A model generated the notes under the pieces. The model saw only the letters and a list, made by a program, of their open reading frames with translations, searched no databases and had not been told where the DNA came from. 64,000 bases of DNA from contig NZ_JANZNR010000001.1 of NCBI RefSeq assembly GCF_025153525.1, positions 558,001 through 622,000 of the forward strand, read 5' to 3'. A program made the position numbers and the translations under genes. This stretch comes from Psychroserpens sp. SPM9. GTDB taxonomy: Bacteria > Bacteroidota > Bacteroidia > Flavobacteriales > Flavobacteriaceae. Shown piece after piece: positions 8,783 to 16,971 of this stretch (its first letter is position 1; each line of letters begins with the position of its first letter).

Positions 8783-8823
8783 AAAAAAAGCGTCCCGATA
8801 CAATTGTATCGGGACGCTTTTTT
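8783..8823. terminator. Perfect bidirectional terminator
   Basis: An almost complete palindrome: an A-run, GCGTCCCGATACAA / TTGTATCGGGACGC, then a T-run. It separates the convergent hemD-like and pckA genes and can serve both. The core GCGTCC(C/T)GATA is shared with the terminator at 790-829. Confidence 0.9.
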
Positions 8824-8844
8824 ATGTTTATTATAAACTACTCT

Positions 8845-10461
8845 CTAAAACGAGTAACGTTGTGGTCCTCCTCTACGGATTTCCTCACTTGCATACTCTT
8901 CAAACTTCTTAAAGTTTTCTCTAAATGCATTAGATAATTTAAATGCTGTTTTATAATAAGCTTCGTCGTCGTTCCAAGTTGTTCTTGGGCTTAACACCTC
9001 TTTTGGAACTCCAGGACATGTTCTTGGTTGTGCAACACCAAATACTGAATGAATGTGATAATCTTCATAGGTATATGATCCTAAATCACCATTTAAAACA
9101 GCATTAATCATGGCACGTGTGTATTTTAGTTTCATTCGTGTACCAATGCCGTAAGGTCCGCCAGTCCAACCTGTATTAACCAACCAGACATTAACCCCAG
9201 AGGCTTTCATTTTATCGCTTAACATCTCAGCATATTTTGTTGGATGTAAAGGCATAAATGGCGCTCCAAAACAAGCTGAAAAACTTGGCATTGGTTCTAC
9301 AACTCCAGCTTCAGTTCCTGCAACTTTAGCGGTATAACCCGAAATAAAGTGATATGCAGCTTGACTTGGGGTTAGTTTTGAAATTGGAGGCAATACTCCA
9401 AAAGCATCAGCTGTTAAAAAGAATATATTTTTAGGATTCTTTCCAATTGAAGGCACTCTAATATTTTCAATATGGTGAATAGGATAACTTACTCTGGTGT
9501 TTTGCGTAATAGACGTGTCTTCAAAATCCACAACACCATTAGCATCCATGATGACATTTTCTAGAATCGCTCCTTTTTTAATGGCATCATAAATTTCTGG
9601 TTCTTGTTCTTGTGATAAGTTAATCACCTTCGCATAACATCCACCTTCAAAATTAAATACCGTATTCTCGTTGGTCCAACCATGCTCATCGTCTCCAATC
9701 AAGCTACGATTGGGATCGGTAGATAATGTCGTTTTACCAGTTCCTGATAAACCAAAAAAGATAGCCGTATCACCATTTTTACCAACATTTGCACTACAGT
9801 GCATTGGCAATGTGTTTTTAAACACTGGAAGAATAAAATTCAATGCAGAGAAAATCCCTTTCTTAATTTCTCCAGTATAGCCAGTCCCTCCAATTAAGGC
9901 AATTTTACGTGTAAAATCTAAAATCGCAAAATTATGTTGTCGTGTACCATCAATTTCAGCATCTGCCATAAATCCTGGCGCATTGATTACCGTCCATTCT
10001 GGTGTGAAATCTTTTAACTCTTCTTCAGTAGGGCGCAAAAACATGTTATAAGCAAACATATTACTCCAAGGATATTCATTAATAACACGAATATTCAATT
10101 TGTAATCCTCGTCTGCACAAGCATAACTATCCCTTACAAATACTTCTTTTCCTGATAAATAATCTGTGACTTTATCATATAGCTTTTGAAATTTGTCAGA
10201 TTCAAAAGGAATATTGATATTACCCCACCAAACACGATCTTTTGTAATATCGTCTTTAACGATAAATCTGTCTTGAGGAGAACGCCCAGTAAACTCGCCT
10301 GTTTTAACAGCTAAAGCACCAGAAGAAGCTTCTTCTCCTTGTCCTTTAGAAATTGTTGTTTCATGAAGTTCATCAGATGATAACTGATATTTTACCTTAG
10401 CATTTTTGATACCGTAGGCATCTAACGAAATCGATTTCGTTGTTTGTGTATGGTCTACCAT
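8845..10461 (-). CDS. pckA: Phosphoenolpyruvate carboxykinase (ATP)
   Basis: A 538-residue ATP-dependent PEP carboxykinase, which converts oxaloacetate and ATP to PEP, CO2 and ADP in gluconeogenesis. The P-loop GLSGTGKTTLS near residue 240, the metal site ENxx/DDEHGW just after it, and RVSYPIHHI in the middle are diagnostic. The start is placed at 10461 (MVDHTQ), because the alternative upstream TTG at 10488 falls on the -7 promoter element. It is a single-gene unit, convergent with the hemD-like gene. Confidence 0.97.
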   Translation of the reverse strand: MVDHTQTTKSISLDAYGIKNAKVKYQLSSDELHETTISKGQGEEASSGALAVKTGEFTGRSPQDRFIVKDDITKDRVWWGNINIPFESDKFQKLYDKVTDYLSGKEVFVRDSYACADEDYKLNIRVINEYPWSNMFAYNMFLRPTEEELKDFTPEWTVINAPGFMADAEIDGTRQHNFAILDFTRKIALIGGTGYTGEIKKGIFSALNFILPVFKNTLPMHCSANVGKNGDTAIFFGLSGTGKTTLSTDPNRSLIGDDEHGWTNENTVFNFEGGCYAKVINLSQEQEPEIYDAIKKGAILENVIMDANGVVDFEDTSITQNTRVSYPIHHIENIRVPSIGKNPKNIFFLTADAFGVLPPISKLTPSQAAYHFISGYTAKVAGTEAGVVEPMPSFSACFGAPFMPLHPTKYAEMLSDKMKASGVNVWLVNTGWTGGPYGIGTRMKLKYTRAMINAVLNGDLGSYTYEDYHIHSVFGVAQPRTCPGVPKEVLSPRTTWNDDEAYYKTAFKLSNAFRENFKKFEEYASEEIRRGGPQRYSF

Positions 10462-10485
10462 AATTTGTTTATGTTGTTTAAAGTG

Positions 10486-10493
10486 CAAAATTA
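10486..10493 (-). promoter_or_regulatory. -7 promoter element of pckA (TAATTTTG)
   Basis: Exact TAnnTTTG match on the minus strand, 24 nt before the pckA ATG at 10461. It decides the start of that gene. Confidence 0.6.
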
Positions 10494-10521
10494 AACATTA
10501 TTTTAAAGTAGACTGCTTATT

Positions 10522-10917
10522 TTAAGATTTATCAGTCTTGATTTTAAAAAAGTTTATCAACAATACGAGCCAAGCTATGATAAATAATAAACCGCCAATT
10601 GGCGTTACAAATCCGATACGTTTAAAATCAAAACTGGAAAGTTCATTAGTGGCCAACCCATAAATAGAGCCTGAGAAGCAAATCACACCAAAAAGAACCA
10701 AATAAAAAATAGCGGTCTTGGCTTTTATGTTAATTTCCTTAAAAGTGCCAACAACCAAAAGAAACAACGCATGGTACATTTGATACCTAACACCAGTTTC
10801 AAAAGTTTGCAGCGATTCACTAGAAATTAAAGACTTAAGGCCATGAGCGCCAAAAGCACCAAGAACAATCGCAATACCTCCTAAAACACATCCCGTAACA
10901 AGAATTTTTTTGTTCAT
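10522..10917 (-). CDS. DUF423 family small membrane protein
   Basis: A 131-residue protein with four predicted membrane helices. The N-terminal GGIAIVLGAFGAHGLK and the YQMYHALFLLVVG stretch around residue 45 are the hallmarks of DUF423 (YgdD-like) inner-membrane proteins. The function is unknown. It lies upstream of pckA on the same strand, 60 nt away, and could be co-transcribed, although pckA has its own promoter element. Confidence 0.88.
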   Translation of the reverse strand: MNKKILVTGCVLGGIAIVLGAFGAHGLKSLISSESLQTFETGVRYQMYHALFLLVVGTFKEINIKAKTAIFYLVLFGVICFSGSIYGLATNELSSFDFKRIGFVTPIGGLLFIIAWLVLLINFFKIKTDKS

Positions 10918-10968
10918 ATATAAATCAAATTTTGGTTTTTATAACCCTTTGTATTTAGTAAATTCGTC

Positions 10969-10980
10969 TAGAAATTTCTA
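10969..10980. promoter_or_regulatory. 12-bp perfect palindrome, possible operator
   Basis: TAGAAATTTCTA lies in the divergent region between DUF423 and the saccharopine dehydrogenase gene, about 90 nt before the latter. The Lrp/AsnC gene in the same operon makes an autoregulatory site conceivable. The same 12-mer also occurs by chance inside the greA coding end, so the evidence is weak. Confidence 0.25.
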
Positions 10981-11069
10981 AGAAGTGCTATAACCTTTTA
11001 AATAGATATTACCCTTAGCTCTTATACTTCCTTGAAATTAAATAACAAAATTACTCAACTCGACCCAGT

Positions 11070-12434
11070 ATGCGAAAAATTTTAGTCATAGGTTCAGGAA
11101 AATCTACATCCTATCTTATAAAATATTTACTTGATAAATCTAACGAAGAATCACTCCATATCATTGTTGGAGATATTAATATTCAGAATGCCAGAAAATT
11201 AATTGGTGATCACGAAAATGCAAATGCTATAACCTTAGATGTTTTTGATAAAACATCTCGACAAAATGCAATTGAAAATGCCGATATCGTCGTCTCAATG
11301 TTACCTGCTAGATACCACCTTGAAGTTGCTAAAGATTGTGTTGCCTACGGAAAAAATATGGTCACCGCATCTTATGTAAGTGATGATATGCAAAAACTGA
11401 ACAAAATAGTTACAGATAAAGGCTTGGTGTTTATGAATGAAATTGGGGTCGATCCAGGAATTGACCATATGAGCGCCATAAAGGTGATTGACAGCATTAG
11501 AGATAAAGGCGGGAAATTGATCTTATTTGAATCGTTTACTGGCGGACTCGTAGCACCTGAAAGTGATAACAATTTATGGAACTATAAGTTTACATGGAAT
11601 CCCAGAAATGTTGTTGTTGCTGGTCAAGGTAGTGCCGCTAAATTTTTACAAGAAGACGCTTATAAATACATTCCCTATAATCGCTTATTTCGTCGAACAG
11701 AATTTTTAGAAATTGATGGTTTTGGACGTTTTGAAGCCTATGCAAACAGAGACTCACTTAAATACCAATCGGTTTATGGTCTGGAAAATATCAAAACGTT
11801 ATATCGTGGTACCATTCGTCGTGTTGGATTTAGTCGTGCATGGAACATGTTTGTACAATTAGGATTAACCGACGATAGTTACACAATAGATGATAGTGAA
11901 AACATGAGTTATCGTGACTTCGTCAATGCGTTTTTACCGTATAGTCCAACCGATTCGGTAGAATTAAAATTTAGACATGCCCTTAAAATTGATCAAGATG
12001 ATATCGTTTGGGACAAATTAGAAGAATTAGATATTTTTAGTAAAACCAAAATGGTTGAACTTAAAAAAGCAACACCTGCTCAAATTCTTCAAAAAATATT
12101 AATGGATAGCTGGACACTTCAAGAGGAAGATAAAGACATGATTGTTATGTATCATAAGTTTGGTTATGAATTAGATGGTAAACCTTATCAAATCGATTCA
12201 ACCATGGTTACTATTGGTGAAGATCAGACCTATACTGCTATGGCTAAAACTGTAGGTTTACCTGTTGCTATAGCGACTTTAGCTATTCTGAATGAAAAAA
12301 TTACAACGCCAGGTGTGCAAATTCCGATTTCTAAAGAGGTTTATGAGCCTATTTTAAATGAATTGGAAGACTTCGGAATTCAGTTTACTGAAAAAGAAGT
12401 GCCGTATTTAGGCTATAACCCCTTGAATATTTAA
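11070..12434 (+). CDS. Saccharopine dehydrogenase-family oxidoreductase
   Basis: A 454-residue protein with an N-terminal Rossmann domain (KILVIGSGKSTSYLI, residues 3-17) and a saccharopine dehydrogenase C-terminal domain. NEIGVDPGIDHMSA near residue 120 and ITTPGVQIP near the end are typical. Relatives catalyse the final step of alpha-aminoadipate lysine metabolism or make lysine-derived ketones; in Flavobacteriia the exact reaction is not settled. The gene is followed after 4 nt by an Lrp/AsnC regulator, a pairing that fits control by an amino acid such as lysine (inference). Confidence 0.88.
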   Translation: MRKILVIGSGKSTSYLIKYLLDKSNEESLHIIVGDINIQNARKLIGDHENANAITLDVFDKTSRQNAIENADIVVSMLPARYHLEVAKDCVAYGKNMVTASYVSDDMQKLNKIVTDKGLVFMNEIGVDPGIDHMSAIKVIDSIRDKGGKLILFESFTGGLVAPESDNNLWNYKFTWNPRNVVVAGQGSAAKFLQEDAYKYIPYNRLFRRTEFLEIDGFGRFEAYANRDSLKYQSVYGLENIKTLYRGTIRRVGFSRAWNMFVQLGLTDDSYTIDDSENMSYRDFVNAFLPYSPTDSVELKFRHALKIDQDDIVWDKLEELDIFSKTKMVELKKATPAQILQKILMDSWTLQEEDKDMIVMYHKFGYELDGKPYQIDSTMVTIGEDQTYTAMAKTVGLPVAIATLAILNEKITTPGVQIPISKEVYEPILNELEDFGIQFTEKEVPYLGYNPLNI

Positions 12435-12438
12435 AACC

Positions 12439-12909
12439 ATGAAAATAGTCAACCAAAATATCCAAATAGATGGAATTGACAAAAAGATATTGCGTGCGCT
12501 AATGGCAGATGCCAGAACACCAATATTAGAGATTGCCAGATTGGTTGGAATTTCAGGAGCAGCCATACACCAACGTCTTAGAAAACTTGAAAAATCGGGA
12601 TTAATTTCAGGCTCAAAATTTGTGATTAACCCAAAAGTTTTAGGCTATACAACCATGGCGTTTATTGGCATATATTTGGATAAAGCCATCAGCAACCCTG
12701 AAGCTGTAAAACAATTACAGAAAATCCCTGAAGTTTTAGAATGCCATTATACAACGGGAAACTGGAGTATCTTCATAAAAATTCTATGTAAGGATAATGA
12801 ACATCTAATGCATGTACTCAATCGTGATATTCAATCTATAACTGGTGTATCAAGAACAGAAACTTTTATTTCATTAGATCAGCAAATTGAACGCCAGATA
12901 AAAATTTAA
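12439..12909 (+). CDS. Lrp/AsnC family transcriptional regulator
   Basis: A 156-residue regulator with an N-terminal winged helix-turn-helix (IDKKILRALMADARTPILEI, then ARLVGISGAAIHQRLRKLE) and a C-terminal RAM ligand-binding domain (GYTTMAFIGIYL through FISLDQQIERQI). Lrp-type proteins form octamers and respond to amino acids. It lies 4 nt after the saccharopine dehydrogenase gene, so it probably regulates that operon. It ends at a perfect hairpin terminator. Confidence 0.95.
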   Translation: MKIVNQNIQIDGIDKKILRALMADARTPILEIARLVGISGAAIHQRLRKLEKSGLISGSKFVINPKVLGYTTMAFIGIYLDKAISNPEAVKQLQKIPEVLECHYTTGNWSIFIKILCKDNEHLMHVLNRDIQSITGVSRTETFISLDQQIERQIKI

Positions 12910-12916
12910 AACCAAT

Positions 12917-12949
12917 AAAAAAGGCAACCTCATGAGGTTGCCTTTTTTT
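12917..12949. terminator. Perfect bidirectional terminator
   Basis: A-run, AAGGCAACCTC ATGAGGTTGCCTT, T-run: fully symmetric, serving the Lrp gene on the plus strand and the T9SS gene on the minus strand. Confidence 0.9.
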
Positions 12950-12968
12950 GTTATAATTTCAAGGGTAT

Positions 12969-13976
12969 TTATTGAATAATAATCTTTTTTACTGTGGAAG
13001 CTGTTTCCGAAGAGATCGTTACAAAATAGAGTCCTGATGACACTAAACTACTTAAATCTAGAACTTTATCCTGAGTAACACCATTTAAATTAAACGACTG
13101 GATTGTTCTACCATTAATATCTGTTAACACTGCTTTTTCTAATGCAATACCAGAGTTTTTAATGGTTACTATACCATTAGAAGGGTTAGGCGACACGAAT
13201 ATCGAATTCCCTAAATCAAACTCATCAACTGAAAGCGCCAATATGTCAAACTTTTCAGGCATACCAGCTACCAATCCATTATATGGAGCATCAGTTATAG
13301 CATTAACTCCAACGAAATTTGCTGGATCTGTAACCGCTATTTTAGCATCTGCTACTGTTGCAAAGGTAAAACCTCCTGTATATACTGCATTATCCCATTC
13401 TTGAGAAGGTGCAGGACCAGCACCTACAGCCACAGCCGTTCTTGGCAGTCCAGTATCTATTAAACCTGTGAATAAGTTAGTTTCTGTCGTACTTACACTA
13501 TCATCACCTGAAAATGTTGAAGAAGATGCGCTTAACATAAAAATAAAATTTGGACTAGAAGGCGTTCCTTGTAAAACAGTAATATGATCTCCTCCAGTTG
13601 AAAGCGCCATACCACTTGTTCCTGTAACTACTGCATCTCCTGCAAAATCAACAAAATCAACTCCAGGCAGACTATCATTATAAGTAACTATTTCTCCTGC
13701 TAATAGTCCTGATGCAGGAGCAGTATATACAATTGCACCTTCTCCACAACCAGCTGGATCAAAAGTACCAGCAGGTACTGCTCCACAATCTGTAAAAATA
13801 ATTTCAGTTCCGGCTTCTAAATCTACAAATGTCGCAAAGGCAAAAGAATCTGGTGTATCAGCCTGATACCAGATTATAGCAATATCGCCTGGCAACAATA
13901 CTGTTTGGGCTTGAGTTTGTTGGATGCTCAATATTGAGCTCATTAAAAATGTCAATAAAAGTAATTTTGTTTTCAT
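12969..13976 (-). CDS. Secreted protein with T9SS type A sorting domain
   Basis: A 335-residue exported protein. The signal peptide starts MKTKLLLLTFL and ends near TQAQ (residue 24). The body (about 26-250) begins LPGDIAIIWYQADTPDSFAF followed by LEAGTEIIFTD, a beta-rich pattern I associate with lamin-tail-like or PEP/T9SS surface proteins of unknown role. The last 80 residues are the sorting domain (SPNPSNGIVTIKNSG, TDINGRTI, SSGLYFVTI, KKIIIQ). Its signal peptide and sorting domain closely match those of the neighbouring gene, while the middle does not. Confidence 0.88.
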   Translation of the reverse strand: MKTKLLLLTFLMSSILSIQQTQAQTVLLPGDIAIIWYQADTPDSFAFATFVDLEAGTEIIFTDCGAVPAGTFDPAGCGEGAIVYTAPASGLLAGEIVTYNDSLPGVDFVDFAGDAVVTGTSGMALSTGGDHITVLQGTPSSPNFIFMLSASSSTFSGDDSVSTTETNLFTGLIDTGLPRTAVAVGAGPAPSQEWDNAVYTGGFTFATVADAKIAVTDPANFVGVNAITDAPYNGLVAGMPEKFDILALSVDEFDLGNSIFVSPNPSNGIVTIKNSGIALEKAVLTDINGRTIQSFNLNGVTQDKVLDLSSLVSSGLYFVTISSETASTVKKIIIQ

Positions 13977-14117
13977 AATAGCTAAGTGTTTTGGATTAAT
14001 TAATTAAATATATTGATTAACAGAGGAATACAACTATTATTCAATATCTTTTCTATGAATTACTTAATTTAACGATGATGCCCCTCTCAAAAGATTTAAA
14101 ACTCAGACAACAATAGG

Positions 14118-14148
14118 AAAAAAGCAACTTAGGTAAGTAAGCTGCTTT
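14118..14148 (-). terminator. Intrinsic terminator after the second T9SS gene
   Basis: On the minus strand AAGCAGCTTA / TAAGTTGCTT with one mismatch in the stem, followed by a T-run, 10-40 nt after the stop of the gene at 14156-15133. Confidence 0.65.
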
Positions 14149-14155
14149 CTTAATA

Positions 14156-15133
14156 TTATTCAATAATAATCTTTTTAACGACAGATCCATTTTCAGAAGA
14201 AATCGTCATAAAGTATAGTCCTGATGATACTTCCGAAGTTAAATCAAGTGTTTTATCTAATGCCGATCCATTTAAATCGTACGTCTTAATTGCTCGACCA
14301 TTTATATCTGTAATTACAGCAGTATGTAATGCAATGCCCGAATTTTTAATGGTTACAATACCTTGCGATGGATTTGGAACTATTGAAATAGAATTCTCCA
14401 AATCAAGAGATGGTGTTGATAATGTCATACCTGCTGTAAAAGAAATGGCATCAAGTCCTAACTCTTCGGCTGCAGAGTTTGATGAAAACTCAATCACTAG
14501 TTGCGCTTTACATCCAGCATATGCTGTTAAATCAGCATTTAAAGTATTCCAGGTGTCTTCAATACCAAGATCGTCTATATCAAGTCCTAAAGTATCAATT
14601 AACGTTAATGTAGGACTTGCACAGTCTGTAAATTGAATGGTTACTCTTAAAAAATCCTCTGCTTCCCAACTTGTAGCTTCTAACACATATTGCATGCTAA
14701 ATTGAGGATTTGTTGTTCCTGCTAAATCTACAATATCAAAAGTCATTGTAATATCCCCATCAGGATCTTCCATAAAAAACCCTTGACTGCCTTCTGGTGG
14801 TGATAATGCAATTTCAGTATTGAAAAAAGCACTGGTTCCTACTCCAAAAAAATCTCCATCACCAAACCCAGATGGTCCATTAGGAGATGTAGGATCTAAA
14901 ATAATAGAATACCCTAGAGTTGCTCCCGACGACGGCTCTGTAACATAAATTAAACCGCAAGGCGCATTGTAATTGGCAAGTGTATGAATTGTAGTGGTAT
15001 CAAAATCAAAATATTGACAAGAACCTCCTGATGCATTAAATGTTACGCCTGGTGTATTCTCAAAGCCATTTCCCACTTGCGCAAACATAATTGTAGGTAA
15101 TAAGAAAGTTAATAAAAGTAGTTTTGTTTTCAT
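14156..15133 (-). CDS. Secreted protein with T9SS type A sorting domain
   Basis: A 325-residue exported protein. The signal peptide is MKTKLLLLTFLLPTIMFAQ. The middle (20-240) is a beta-rich region with many D, G, T and aromatic residues and paired cysteines (SGGSCQYFDF, NAPCGLIY), perhaps a jelly-roll or galactose-binding-like fold; I do not recognise a named family. The C-terminal sorting domain starts at IVPNPSQGIVTIKNSG and ends VVKKIIIE. Signal and sorting domain are near-copies of those of the adjacent gene. Confidence 0.85.
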   Translation of the reverse strand: MKTKLLLLTFLLPTIMFAQVGNGFENTPGVTFNASGGSCQYFDFDTTTIHTLANYNAPCGLIYVTEPSSGATLGYSIILDPTSPNGPSGFGDGDFFGVGTSAFFNTEIALSPPEGSQGFFMEDPDGDITMTFDIVDLAGTTNPQFSMQYVLEATSWEAEDFLRVTIQFTDCASPTLTLIDTLGLDIDDLGIEDTWNTLNADLTAYAGCKAQLVIEFSSNSAAEELGLDAISFTAGMTLSTPSLDLENSISIVPNPSQGIVTIKNSGIALHTAVITDINGRAIKTYDLNGSALDKTLDLTSEVSSGLYFMTISSENGSVVKKIIIE

Positions 15134-15159
15134 AATAATTCTTTTTTTAGATTAAGAAG

Positions 15160-15193
15160 CCTAAAATACTGTAAATAAATACAATACTTTAGG
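15160..15193. repeat. Long imperfect hairpin between T9SS and tail-collar genes
   Basis: Arms CCTAAAATACTGTA and TACAATACTTTAGG pair with two mismatches around a 6-nt loop. It lies 30 nt past the stop of the tail-collar gene, which is transcribed toward it, and so may end that transcript, although the following T-tract is weak. Confidence 0.5.
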
Positions 15194-15223
15194 GATTCTT
15201 TTAAAATTCGATGAATGACGCCT

Positions 15224-15775
15224 TTAGCTTCTTGGTGGATAAAGACCTTCCATACAAATAATATAATAGGTCCCTAAAAATGGGTTTTGAATATCAAATG
15301 GCTGGTTTCCTCCTTGCAATCCTGTATTTCCAGAAACTGATCCTCCTCCAAATGTAGCATCATTAGCTGCCGAGTTATAAGGGGTTCCAGATCCTGAAAT
15401 ACCGATATTGCGTCCTGATGGCTCATTATTATCACCATCATCTTCGTTACATGATAATGTAGCTGTTAATGTACTTCCATCATGACTATGAGAAGGTAAC
15501 TGCCCTGTAGTAAGTGTTACTTGTTCACGACCTGCTCTCTCGCCTAAAGTAACAGGCTGAAGCCCTGGTCCGTTACCAGGATGCTTTGGCACACGTCCTC
15601 TTAAATCTGGTAAGGCAAAAGTTGTTCTACCATCACCACCATAAGTTGTTCCTAAAATTGAAAATAAAGCCGAATAGTTTGAAATTGGCAATAACTGACC
15701 GCTACAAAACGCCCAACCTCTTGGAGCGAAATTACCTCCAAACATCATTACTGTTCCTATATATGCATCATCCAT
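15224..15775 (-). CDS. Phage tail collar domain protein (MdpB-like), copy 1
   Basis: A 183-residue protein of the tail-collar / microcystin-dependent-protein type. The start is taken as the ATG at 15775 (MDDAYIGTVMMFGGNFAPRG), which aligns with the neighbouring copy; a longer open frame upstream runs into the intergenic space. Family motifs are GWAFCSGQLLPIS, LGTTYGGDGRTTFALPDLRG and the C-terminal NPFLGTYYIICMEGLYP. No other phage genes are nearby. The family is found in fibre tips of phage and phage-like particles and as stand-alone bacterial genes of unknown function. Confidence 0.88.
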   Translation of the reverse strand: MDDAYIGTVMMFGGNFAPRGWAFCSGQLLPISNYSALFSILGTTYGGDGRTTFALPDLRGRVPKHPGNGPGLQPVTLGERAGREQVTLTTGQLPSHSHDGSTLTATLSCNEDDGDNNEPSGRNIGISGSGTPYNSAANDATFGGGSVSGNTGLQGGNQPFDIQNPFLGTYYIICMEGLYPPRS

Positions 15776-15815
15776 AATATTATATTTTTTAAGTTGATTA
15801 TTAATTGATTTTAAT

Positions 15816-16364
15816 TTAGCTTCTCGGAGGAAAAACACCTTGAAGTGCAATAATGTAATTGATTCCTAAGAAAGGATTTTGTATGTCTACAGACTGACCA
15901 TTACCTTGTGGACCTGTATTTCCAGAGACAGTACCTCCGCCAAACGTAGCATCATTGGCTGCTGAGTTATATGGTGTTCCAGATCCTGCAATACCGATGT
16001 TTCGTCCTGAAGGCTCATTGTTATCTCCATCATCTTCATTACAAGATAATGTAAGGCTTAAGCTGCTTCCATCATGGCTATGCGATGGCATATTGGCTAC
16101 AGTTATAAGCGTTTCTTCTTTACCGCCTTTTTCACCCCAAGTTACTGCTTGAAGCCCTGCACCATCTCCAACACCTTTTGGAGTTCTACCTCTTAAATCT
16201 GGCAAAGCAAATGTAGTTCTACCATCTCCTCCATAGGTTGTTCCTATTAAAGAAAACAATGCCTGATTCTGGGAGATTGGTAATAATTGTCCGTTGCAAA
16301 ACGCCCAACCTCTGGGGGCAAAATTACCAGCAAACATGATAATTTGAGCAATAAATGGATTCAT
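15816..16364 (-). CDS. Phage tail collar domain protein (MdpB-like), copy 2
   Basis: A 182-residue tandem paralogue of the next gene downstream, with the same motifs (GNFAPRGWAFCNGQLLPIS, TYGGDGRTTFALPDLRGR, NPFLGINYIIALQGVFPPRS). The two proteins share a Gly/Asn/Asp-rich segment containing NEDDGDNNEPSGRNIGI almost exactly, so the duplication is fairly recent or under strong constraint. It lies 40 nt upstream of copy 1 on the same strand, presumably in one transcript. Neither copy has a signal peptide. Divergent from the two-component operon at 16552. Confidence 0.88.
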   Translation of the reverse strand: MNPFIAQIIMFAGNFAPRGWAFCNGQLLPISQNQALFSLIGTTYGGDGRTTFALPDLRGRTPKGVGDGAGLQAVTWGEKGGKEETLITVANMPSHSHDGSSLSLTLSCNEDDGDNNEPSGRNIGIAGSGTPYNSAANDATFGGGTVSGNTGPQGNGQSVDIQNPFLGINYIIALQGVFPPRS

Positions 16365-16521
16365 AATAATCTGTTTTTTTATAATTGGTTAATAATTAGA
16401 AACAAATATCTACTTAAACACGAAAGCATTTAACCGCTAAACCACTATAACTTAAAAACACGTAGAAATACCTGATTTTAAAAAATGATGCTTTTTTTTA
16501 ATTCAATTTAAGTAGCTTTAA

Positions 16522-16534
16522 GGATTATTAATCC
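16522..16534. promoter_or_regulatory. Palindrome in the divergent control region
   Basis: GGATTA T TAATCC is an exact 13-nt hyphenated palindrome 17 nt before the ATG at 16552. It lies between the divergent tail-collar and two-component transcripts and is a candidate operator. No second copy was found in the region. Confidence 0.3.
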
Positions 16535-16551
16535 ACAAAAATTAGACTATT

Positions 16552-16962
16552 ATGAGTGCAACAACACCGCTTACTAGACCCCTTCAAGATGCGATAACAT
16601 GGACTAAAACATGGCAAAACAACCATAAAAATCTTGCCAAGGCTTTTTTAATCCCTGTAGATGATATGATCGCCTGTTTTAACGAAATGGGTGTGAAATT
16701 TAAGACAGATTCTAATGGAAAGTTACAAGTTGATTCTGATGGACATGAGCCTTATGTACGATCCTATGTTGGTACAGATGGAAATAGAGAAGAACACCTT
16801 TTAATTGTTGGTACGACAACTAAAGACGGAATACAATATGATGATATCGTAGAGACACCTACTGGAGAGAGTCTGGTGTACGACTTTACAAAGCCGTGTC
16901 CAAGTGATTGTGATCCAAAAAGTAAATTAAATCATAAAGTAACTATTGCATTTTCAAAATAA
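16552..16962 (+). CDS. Hypothetical protein
   Basis: A 136-residue soluble protein that I cannot place. It has no signal peptide or membrane helix. An N-terminal helical part (ALxDAITWTKTWQ-like, LAKAFLIPVDDMIACFNEMG) is followed by a beta-rich acidic half with a CPSDCD cysteine pair near residue 120. The gene starts a run of four same-strand genes (10 nt to the next), so it may act with the membrane protein and two-component pair. The ATG has an upstream palindrome and no Shine-Dalgarno sequence. Confidence 0.7.
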   Translation: MSATTPLTRPLQDAITWTKTWQNNHKNLAKAFLIPVDDMIACFNEMGVKFKTDSNGKLQVDSDGHEPYVRSYVGTDGNREEHLLIVGTTTKDGIQYDDIVETPTGESLVYDFTKPCPSDCDPKSKLNHKVTIAFSK

Positions 16963-16971
16963 ATCTTTTTA

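Noticed and set aside
15224-16364. Prophage or tailocin
   Set aside because: Only the two tail-collar proteins are present; no capsid, sheath, baseplate, integrase or lysis genes lie in the window.
16430-16495. Long-range hairpin GAAAGCAT / ATGCTTTT as a terminator
   Set aside because: The loop would exceed 50 nt and no gene ends nearby on the plus strand.
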